Shown: in pieces, positions 1 to 4,606 of the stretch
How the letters are laid out: every line of letters starts with the position of its first letter
Numbering within the stretch: the first letter of the stretch is position 1
Origin: Rhodoferax sp.
Lineage (GTDB): Bacteria; Pseudomonadota; Gammaproteobacteria; Burkholderiales; Burkholderiaceae
Direction: 5' to 3'
NCBI GenBank assembly: GCA_028292075.1
Contig: JAQGNA010000169.1
Span: 1 to 7,120, forward strand
Length of the DNA: 7,120 bases
Program-made: the position numbers and the translations under genes
The notes under the pieces: generated by a model
Told to the model about the DNA's origin: nothing
Seen by the model: the letters and a program-made list of their open reading frames with translations, nothing else
Databases searched by the model: none

Positions 1-18
1 CAGAGCACCAGGCGCTAT

Positions 19-207
19 TTAATCAATAGCGTCATGCGTGCCTTGCGACAGCTTGACCGCCAGGCACAAGACGCCGGTCAGTCGGCCAGCGGCGGTGATC
101 AGCGTCCGGCAGGCAATGGCCCGGCCAAACCCGGGAGCGCGAAGTCGGGCAGTGCTGGCTTGCCGGCGGCGGACGCGCAGCACCCGATCGGCGGTGGCGA
201 CGTACAA
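19..207 (-). pseudogene. decayed paralogue of the small secreted protein at 1460-1729
   Basis: The open frame here ends with the segment GRAIACRTLITAAGRLTG, which matches GRAIACQTVVSAANGLTG in the intact gene at 1460-1729. The match runs on through KLSQGT against KLPQET. At DNA level the two agree at roughly three quarters of positions over about 95 bp, with 19 identical bases at 108-126 and 1537-1555. The copy looks dead. Upstream, the similarity switches frame: a neighbouring frame reads IGCCASAAG against VIGASASG. No signal peptide is recoverable before it. Near the end, a one-base deletion around position 34 relative to the other copy removes the expected stop, so the frame runs on five codons to TAA at 19-21. 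The divergence suggests an old paralogue that decayed, not a recent duplication. The upstream limit is uncertain. Confidence 0.6.
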
Positions 208-255
208 CGCGTTCTACCGTGTTCAACCGCGATCAACGCATGCGCAGCCTGAGCG

Positions 256-288
256 GTTCAGGACATTCTGAGAAGAGAAGACCTGAAC
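256..288. repeat. 7-bp inverted repeat across the GntR stop codon
   Basis: GTTCAGG at 256-262 is the exact reverse complement of CCTGAAC at 282-288, with 19 bases between. A second, smaller hairpin (CCTGA at 248-252 with TCAGG at 258-262) competes for the same bases. The element covers the last codons and stop of the regulator. It could form a hairpin at the mRNA end, but no T-run follows, so it is not a convincing intrinsic terminator. Chance is a real alternative. Confidence 0.25.
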
Positions 289-941
289 GACAGGATGTGT
301 GTTTTCGCCGCATCGGCCGCCGCCTGAGCGTCGCGGTTGGCCAGCGCCGTCACGATCGCCCGGTGTTCGGCGATCACTTCTTCGACATGGCCCACGGTCG
401 ACAGCGAGATTGCCCAGAAGCGCTGCGACCGGGCGTGCAGCACGCTGAGGATGTCCTGCAGGATGGTGTTGCGCGCCGCTGCGGCGATTTTCTCGTGAAA
501 TAACCGGTCGGTATTGGTGCGTGCCGTCGCATCGTTCACGGCCGCGGCGCGTTCGAAATCCTGCGCGATGGTTTCGAGTTCCTGCAGTTCACCGGCGGTG
601 ATGGCGGCCGCGGCCAGCCGCATGCACAACATCTCGTTGACCAGCCGCACCTCGATCAACTCCAGCGCGTCGTTGATCGAAAGTGGCGCCGCCATCGCGC
701 CCTTCCTTGGAATGATCTGCACCAGGCCCTCCGCCGACAGGCGGTGCAGCGCCTGGTTCACCGGCGTACGGCCCACGCCGAACCGTTCCATCACCTGCGC
801 CGTGTTCAGGTATTCACCGGGTTTGTAGACCAGCGTGACCAGCGCCTCCTTCATCAACGTGTAGGCGGCCTCCCCCAAGATGGGGCGGCTCGCCGCGGCC
901 AGCTCGGTCGGCACCACCCTTGAGTGGTACGACTTCACCAT
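258..941 (-). CDS. GntR/FadR-type transcriptional regulator with replaced 5' end
   Basis: This is a 227-residue frame with a GntR winged-helix domain (about residues 27-85). It includes GEYLNTAQVMERFGVGRTPV, the recognition-helix stretch QALHRLSAEGLVQ and the wing IPRKG. An all-helical FCD ligand domain follows (about 90-220). The FCD residues that usually hold a metal appear present: Asp145 and His149 (DRLFH), His193 (EHRAIV) and His215. Such regulators normally control a neighbouring catabolic or uptake operon in response to a small organic acid. Residues 1 to about 20 are antisense to the MFS fragment beginning near 883, so the native start has been lost or displaced. ATG at 939-941 is simply the first start in the open frame, and only a weak AGG lies upstream. 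Other possible starts are TTG at 876-878 and ATG at 852-854; the latter would cut into the winged helix. It may be a functional chimera or a pseudogene, and its target genes appear to be gone. Confidence 0.75.
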   Translation of the reverse strand: MVKSYHSRVVPTELAAASRPILGEAAYTLMKEALVTLVYKPGEYLNTAQVMERFGVGRTPVNQALHRLSAEGLVQIIPRKGAMAAPLSINDALELIEVRLVNEMLCMRLAAAAITAGELQELETIAQDFERAAAVNDATARTNTDRLFHEKIAAAARNTILQDILSVLHARSQRFWAISLSTVGHVEEVIAEHRAIVTALANRDAQAAADAAKTHILSFRSSLLRMS

Positions 942-1118
942 CTACAACCTGATGGCCGCGCTGGTCTTCAACAGCGTCTTCTTCCCCTCGTTCGACCCGC
1001 TGACCGGCACCATCCTGGCTTTCTCGACCTACGCGGTCGGCTACATCTCGCGGCCGCTCGGCGGCTTCGTGTTCGGCCATCACGGTGACAAGCTCGGTCG
1101 GCGCTTCGTGCTGGCCGC
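883..1118 (+). pseudogene. MFS metabolite:H+ symporter, internal N-terminal fragment
   Basis: Reading from 880 in frame, the translation includes ASSVGTTLEWYDFTIYNLM, the first membrane helix and EWYD/F signature of the metabolite:H+ symporter branch of the major facilitator superfamily. A second helix ends in YISRPLGGFVFGHHGDKLGRR, which carries the family's loop 2-3 motif GDxLGRR. The coding sense stops at about 1113-1118, just before helix 3. Of some 430 residues expected, only about 78 remain. The usual 15-25 residues before helix 1 are also missing, so the piece is cut at both ends. The 5' side runs into the regulator's coding DNA at about 879-886. The 3' side joins a different gene in another frame. 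It cannot make a transporter. The full-length relative probably imported a carboxylate or similar compound under control of the adjacent GntR protein; that link is inferred. Confidence 0.8.
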
Positions 1119-1310
1119 CCGCCGGCGATCATCGCCAGACTCAATGCCGAAGTGCAGAGCCTGCTTTCGAGTGCCGACATGCGCAAGCAGATCGCCGACA
1201 TCAGCCTCGACACCGCCGGCGGCTCGGCGACTGCGTTCGGCAGCTTCATCCAGCAGGAATCGAAGGATTACGCGCGCTTCGTCAAGGACTCGAACATCAC
1301 GCCGCAGTAG
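1119..1310 (+). pseudogene. Bug/TctC-family solute receptor, C-terminal fragment
   Basis: The third plus-strand frame reads PPAIIARLNAEVQ, then MRKQIADISLDTAGG, FGSFIQQESKDYARF and VKDSNITPQ, ending at TAG (1308-1310). This is the standard tail of a Bug-type tripartite tricarboxylate transporter substrate-binding protein: the PP(A/E)II-ARLN helix, a GGS/GT turn, an FxxFIxxE helix and the final V(I/V)KDxxI strand. Only about 63 residues remain of roughly 320 expected, with no start codon or signal peptide. The natural stop seems kept. The fragment is out of frame with the MFS piece before it, so no fusion protein results. Bug receptors are very numerous in Burkholderiales and are often linked to GntR or LysR regulators, which fits the neighbouring regulator. 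The residues still look well conserved, so the breakage may be fairly recent. Confidence 0.8.
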
Positions 1311-1459
1311 GGCGGCCTTGGGTCGGCAGCCGCTGACAGTGGCCGGCTCGTCCAGTGATCTCCACCGCACCCATCGCGGCACCGTGTGCTTGAACTGCAT
1401 GGCCGTTCAGTGTTGCAGGCCCGATGAATGCTTCACCGGCAGCTATCTGAACTATAGCG

Positions 1460-1729
1460 TCAGGGCGTTTCCTGCGGCAGCTTGGCCGAGACGCATTGCA
1501 TGCCGGTCAGGCCGTTGGCGGCGCTCACCACCGTCTGGCAGGCAATGGCCCGGCCGGAAGACGGATCGTGGAACCACGCCGTGCTGCTGTTGCCGCTGGC
1601 CGACGCGCCGATCACCTGGAAACTCGGATTGGCGCGGATCTGCGAATTGGCCGAAGGCGCTGCGAAGAACAGGGCCGCGGGCACGGCCACCGCCGCGATG
1701 GCCAGAATACCGATATGGCTCGATTGCAT
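1460..1729 (-). CDS. small secreted protein of unknown function (89 residues)
   Basis: The start is ATG at 1727-1729. It has a good ribosome binding site, AGGAG (plus-strand 1735-1739) five bases upstream, so the longer frame reaching 1774 is not the real one. Residues 1-29 form a Sec signal peptide: MQSSHIGILA, then a hydrophobic core of Ala, Val and Phe, with likely cleavage after AxS (Ala27, Ser29) before Gln30. The mature protein is about 60 residues, with two cysteines, Cys64 and Cys79, that could form a disulfide in the periplasm. It carries the segment SGRAIACQT, which is also found in the broken copy at 19-207. I do not recognise a named family, and the function is unknown. It is convergent with the Bug fragment and divergent from the plus-strand cluster at 1949. 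A possible promoter lies at 1775-1802. Confidence 0.75.
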   Translation of the reverse strand: MQSSHIGILAIAAVAVPAALFFAAPSANSQIRANPSFQVIGASASGNSSTAWFHDPSSGRAIACQTVVSAANGLTGMQCVSAKLPQETP

Positions 1730-1774
1730 GAGAACTCCTGTGGGCGAGAAGCGGCGCGCTGTCCGCGGCCCCAT

Positions 1775-1802
1775 AGGTTACCTCCCGCGGGCGTCGCGTC
1801 AG
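1775..1802 (-). promoter_or_regulatory. possible sigma-70 promoter for the secreted-protein gene
   Basis: On the minus strand, CTGACG (1802-1797, four of six to TTGACA) is followed after 16 bases by TAACCT (1780-1775, a TAnnnT-type -10). Transcription would begin near 1768, giving a leader of about 40 bases that contains the AGGAG site. Both boxes are imperfect, and GC-rich DNA yields chance matches, so this is tentative. Confidence 0.3.
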
Positions 1803-1948
1803 TCTGCAGGCATGCGAGCGGACTTTGCAGCCGGCCTGCGTGCCAGCCAGCCAGCCAGCAAACGGGCGGATTGCGGGTTTGGCTGACAGCGGGCACGGTT
1901 CGGCGGTCTCAAAATGGCGCCACTTGCTGGCCAGAACTGGAGATGCCC

Positions 1949-2155
1949 ATGAGACCTGAAACCCCTGAAGTGGCCAAAGCCGAAAAGGAAGTCGGCCGCG
2001 TGCTCGAGAAGCTCGAAGAGGAAACCGGTGGCGACGTCAAGGGCATCGGCCTCGAGGACATGGTCGACACCGACGCCGCCACCGGCCGCCCGGTCGTCAA
2101 GAAGGCGGTCGACATCAAGGTTCAGCCCAAGCCGCTGAAGCGCTGGTCGACCTGA
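1949..2155 (+). CDS. small charged protein of unknown function (68 residues)
   Basis: The start is chosen at ATG 1949 because GGAG (1939-1942) lies six bases upstream; the in-frame ATG at 1943 touches that site and is unlikely. The protein begins MRPETPEVAK and is rich in Glu, Lys and Asp. Residues 5-25 could form a charged helix (VAKAEKEVGRVLEKLEEE). It then carries GGDVKGIGLEDMVDTDAATG and a basic tail ending PKPLKRWST. It has no signal peptide and no membrane segment, so it is probably cytoplasmic. I do not recognise a named family. Codon choice matches the neighbours. Its TGA stop (2153-2155) overlaps the GAGG ribosome binding site of the next gene, which suggests co-transcription and translational coupling with the DUF6152 gene. 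A TTGACA-like CTGACA lies at 1883-1888, but no well-spaced -10 box was found. Confidence 0.65.
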   Translation: MRPETPEVAKAEKEVGRVLEKLEEETGGDVKGIGLEDMVDTDAATGRPVVKKAVDIKVQPKPLKRWST

Positions 2156-2164
2156 GGCGGCACC

Positions 2165-2527
2165 ATGAAAACGCTTGCCGCCATCGCCGCCATCGCCGCC
2201 ACGCTGGCCACGGCCCTGGTCGCCAGCCAGGCGTCCGCCCATCACGGCTGGAGCGAATACGACGCCAGCCAGCCACTGCAGCTCAACGGCAGCATCGAAA
2301 GCTCCGGTTACGAACACCCGCACGGCTTCGCTCGCCTGAAGACGGCCGACAAGACCTGGACGGTGGTGCTGGCACCGCCATCCCGCATGGAAAACCGCGG
2401 CCTCACGCCAGAGATGCTCAAGCCGGGCACCCGCGCCACGGTGGTGGGTTATGCAAACCGCAACAAGCCCGAAGAACTGCGTGCCGAGCGCATCACCGTG
2501 GGCGACAAGACCACGGAGCTGCGCTGA
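2165..2527 (+). CDS. DUF6152-like exported protein with His-His mature N-terminus
   Basis: This is a 120-residue protein. A signal peptide occupies residues 1-25 (MKTLAAIAAI, an Ala-rich core, then SQASA), with likely cleavage after Ala25. The mature protein would then begin HHGWSEYD. The small beta-rich domain that follows has EHPHGFARL (His51, His53), KTWTVVLAPPSRM, RGLTPEMLKPGTRATVVGY and RAERITVGDKTTELR. This layout matches DUF6152 as I recall it: HH just after the cleavage site, a (N/H)PH motif, 'LKPG..V.V.GY', and a final strand containing R..R/A.RIT. No biochemical role of the family is known to me. The start has GAGG (2154-2157) seven bases upstream, overlapping the previous stop. The next gene, a membrane protein, begins two bases after the stop, so the pair probably works together at the inner membrane. 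Confidence 0.8.
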   Translation: MKTLAAIAAIAATLATALVASQASAHHGWSEYDASQPLQLNGSIESSGYEHPHGFARLKTADKTWTVVLAPPSRMENRGLTPEMLKPGTRATVVGYANRNKPEELRAERITVGDKTTELR

Positions 2528-2529
2528 CC

Positions 2530-3024
2530 ATGAACGACGCCGGCTGGCTGGGCTGGCTCGGGGCTTCGCCGCTGTCCCAATGGATGCGCGGCAGCCTCTG
2601 GCTCTACCCGCTGGTGGAAACGGTGCACATCGTCGGGTTCGTGGTGCTGGTGGGCAGCGTCGTGGCCTTCGACCTGCGGTTGCTCGGCTTCTCCAGGTCG
2701 GCATCGGCCCTGCCGGTGCAGGCGCTGGGGCGGCATCTGTTGGCATGGTCGGCGCTGGCGCTGCTGCTCGTCGTTCCCGCTGGCGTGATGATGTTCTCCG
2801 CCCATCCGCACGACTTCTTCGAGAACGGGGTCTTCCGGCTCAAGCTGGCGCTGATTGCAGTGGCTGGCCTCAATGCGGTGGTATTCCACTTGGGTGTCTA
2901 CCGGGGCGTGGCAGCCTGGAACAACGATCGCCGAGCGCCGATGGCCGCGCGCCTGCAGGCCTGCGTTTCGATCGCGCTGTGGGTGGCCGTGATCGCTTGC
3001 GGACGGCTGCTCGCCTACACCTGA
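2530..3024 (+). CDS. four-helix inner-membrane protein, DUF6644-like
   Basis: This 164-residue protein has four predicted membrane helices, at about residues 24-47, 70-90, 103-121 and 143-162. Histidines lie at or near helix positions: His33 (VETVHIVGF), His69 (GRHLLAW) and His120 (VVFHLG). A HPH motif (His92, His94) sits in the loop between helices 2 and 3. The segment FDLRLLG after helix 1 is typical of the DUF6644/DUF2214-like group; this family call is from memory of the pattern and is moderately sure. The function is unknown. Paired intramembrane histidines could bind haem b or a metal, which is speculation. The gene begins two bases after the DUF6152 stop and probably belongs to the same operon. 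Its nearest purine-rich site, GGAG at 2515-2518, is rather far (11 bases), so translation may depend on coupling. Confidence 0.75.
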   Translation: MNDAGWLGWLGASPLSQWMRGSLWLYPLVETVHIVGFVVLVGSVVAFDLRLLGFSRSASALPVQALGRHLLAWSALALLLVVPAGVMMFSAHPHDFFENGVFRLKLALIAVAGLNAVVFHLGVYRGVAAWNNDRRAPMAARLQACVSIALWVAVIACGRLLAYT

Positions 3025-3036
3025 CGGCTCGCTGCG

Positions 3037-3056
3037 CCGCGCCGCGAACAGCGCGG
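3037..3056. terminator. weak GC hairpin after the DUF6644-like gene
   Basis: CCGCGC at 3037-3042 can pair with GCGCGG at 3051-3056 around an eight-base loop, 13 bases after the stop of the membrane-protein gene. An overlapping alternative pairs CGCTG at 3030-3034 with CAGCG at 3049-3053. No T-run follows, so this is at best a weak or Rho-assisted stop. It sits where an operon boundary is expected, before the promoter-like element at 3100. Confidence 0.25.
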
Positions 3057-3077
3057 AAGGGCGGTGGAGGATTCTGC

Positions 3078-3105
3078 CTGGTTCCATCATCACGATGGCG
3101 ATAAT
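3078..3105 (+). promoter_or_regulatory. possible promoter for the DUF2868/DUF3482 operon
   Basis: GATAAT at 3100-3105 matches the sigma-70 -10 consensus at five of six positions, which stands out in DNA this GC-rich. The -35 side is weak: CTGGTT at 3078-3083 with a 16-base spacer is the best I can place. Transcription would start near 3112, downstream of the ATG at 3095. If the promoter is real, the DUF2868 protein must start later than that ATG. Confidence 0.35.
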
Positions 3106-4606
3106 CCCATGGCCATGCCGACACTGTCCGGCCCACGTCACACCACTGGAAGCCTTGTCAATTGAAAGTGCCGCATTGAATCCCGCCGCAGCCGCCGTCG
3201 CAGCCGATGTCTCCCGCGCCGCCCCGGCCTCCCACGCGGCACGGGTACTGATGGCGGAGACCGTCCGGCGCGTCGAGTCCACAGGGCCGCTCGACGACGC
3301 CCAGGTGCTTCGGGAGATCGGCGATACGGCCATGCCGGCCGGCCAGGCCGAGTGGTTGTTGTCGCGCGCCTGGCGGCTGGGGCATCGGCTGGCGCTCGAC
3401 GAGCAGCTGCAGCGCTGGCGCGGGCTTGCGGCCACGGCGCTGTTGGCCCTGGTGGCGGTGGTGGTGATCGGGGCGCTGGCCGCGGCTGGCGGCGTGGTGC
3501 ATGCCGGGCGCACCGTCAACGCCGTTGCTGCCTTCTTCACCTTGCTGGGCCTGCATGCCGTCACGCTGCTGCTCTGGCTGGTGGGCTTGCTGGCGCCCTG
3601 GCCTTCCAGCGGCGGCGCGCTCGGCCGGCTCTGGCTCGAGGCCGTGGCCTGGCTGTCGCGGGGCCGCAACGCCAACGCGGCAAGCCTGCTCGGCGCCAGC
3701 GTGGACCTGCTGCGCCGCCAGCGCCTGGCACCCTGGCTGTTCGGCTGGATCAGCCACACGGTCTGGGCGTTGTCGTTCATCGTGATGCTGGCCGTGCTGT
3801 GGTTCGCCTTTTCGTTCCAGGCGTACCGGCTGACCTGGGAGACCACCATCCTCGGCCCCGACTTTTTCGTGCGCTTCGTGCAGGCGGTCGGCGTGCTGCC
3901 GGGCTGGCTCGGTTTCCCCGTGCCCGACACCGCCACGTTGCTCGATCCGGCCGCCCGAACCGCCGACCAGCGCGCCTGGGCCTGGTGGCTGATCGGCTGC
4001 GTCGTCGCTTATGGGCTGCTGCCGCGGGTCCTGCTGGCCGCGTTCTGTGCGTGGCAATGGCGCCGGCGCACGGCGAGCCTCGCGCTCGACACCGCCGACC
4101 CCTACTACCGCGCCCTGCTGGCGCGGCGCGACGACCTGCAGGCCGCCGCCGTGGTGGACGCCGAAACGCCCTGGCAGGCGCCCGCCAACGTACATCCGCC
4201 GGCGGCCGACCGCCAGGGCCCGGCGGCGCTCATCGGCTTCGAGCTGCCGCCGGAGGCGCCGTGGCCGCCCGCGCATTTTCGGGCGGCGGCAGCATGGTCT
4301 CGCCGCATTGCCGGCACCAGCGAGGAACGGGCCGGCGTGTTGATGGCGCTGCGCCAGCTGCATCCGGCACGGCTGCTGGTGGCCTGCCATGCCGCGTCGT
4401 CGCCCGACCGCGGCACGGCTCGGTTCCTCCGCGAAGCCGGTGACCTGGCCGGCCGCTGTGCGCTGATGCCCGTCGGCGGCCCGTTGGCGGCGGGCGAAGC
4501 CGAGCGCTGGACGGCGTGGCTCTCGGCCGCCGGCCTGGCGCATTTCGAATGCATCACCGACCAGGCCGCCGGCGATACCTGGCTCGCCGAGGCAGCCCGT
4601 GGCTGA
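3095..4606 (+). CDS. DUF2868 membrane protein, partner of the GTPase
   Basis: The frame is 503 residues from ATG 3095. After a variable N-terminus comes a soluble helical stretch (about 50-108: VLMAETVRRVESTGPLDDAQ, then RAWRLGHRLALDEQLQRWR). Membrane helices follow at about 111-134, 142-167, 222-245 and 295-320. A cytoplasmic C-terminal domain spans about 376-503, with HPARLLVACHAASSPDRG, a pattern I associate with DUF2868. The function is not established. The start is doubtful: ATG 3095 has no ribosome binding site and may lie upstream of the transcription start. In-frame TTG at 3176 (GAAAG seven bases upstream) or TTG at 3155 are alternatives, and the first 27 or so residues look unlike the family. 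The next gene overlaps by 8 bp, which supports a joint membrane complex with that GTPase. Confidence 0.85.
   Translation: MAIIPWPCRHCPAHVTPLEALSIESAALNPAAAAVAADVSRAAPASHAARVLMAETVRRVESTGPLDDAQVLREIGDTAMPAGQAEWLLSRAWRLGHRLALDEQLQRWRGLAATALLALVAVVVIGALAAAGGVVHAGRTVNAVAAFFTLLGLHAVTLLLWLVGLLAPWPSSGGALGRLWLEAVAWLSRGRNANAASLLGASVDLLRRQRLAPWLFGWISHTVWALSFIVMLAVLWFAFSFQAYRLTWETTILGPDFFVRFVQAVGVLPGWLGFPVPDTATLLDPAARTADQRAWAWWLIGCVVAYGLLPRVLLAAFCAWQWRRRTASLALDTADPYYRALLARRDDLQAAAVVDAETPWQAPANVHPPAADRQGPAALIGFELPPEAPWPPAHFRAAAAWSRRIAGTSEERAGVLMALRQLHPARLLVACHAASSPDRGTARFLREAGDLAGRCALMPVGGPLAAGEAERWTAWLSAAGLAHFECITDQAAGDTWLAEAARG

Noticed and set aside
108..1555. The 19-bp identical blocks (108-126 and 1537-1555) as attachment sites or transposon ends
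   Set aside because: They lie inside homologous coding sequence of two paralogues, which fully explains them, and no integrase or transposase is present.
880..1731. Long plus-strand open frame as one gene
   Set aside because: Only its first ~78 codons resemble a protein family (MFS). The rest is out of frame with the Bug fragment and antisense to the secreted-protein gene.
1842..1859. GCCA repeated four times, considered as a repeat element
   Set aside because: Short, isolated tetranucleotide run in GC-rich intergenic DNA with no spacer structure; probably chance or minor slippage.
1884..1915. CTGACA as the -35 box of a promoter for the 68-residue gene
   Set aside because: The nearest -10-like hexamer (CAAAAT) would need a spacer of about 21 bases, too long for a normal sigma-70 promoter.
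1799..2746. Minus-strand frame of 315 codons
   Set aside because: It is antisense to three well-supported plus-strand genes and has an Arg/Gly/Ala-rich composition typical of shadow frames in GC-rich DNA.
2449..3936. Minus-strand frame of 495 codons
   Set aside because: It lies opposite the DUF6644-like and DUF2868 genes, has no recognisable domain and a low-complexity composition.
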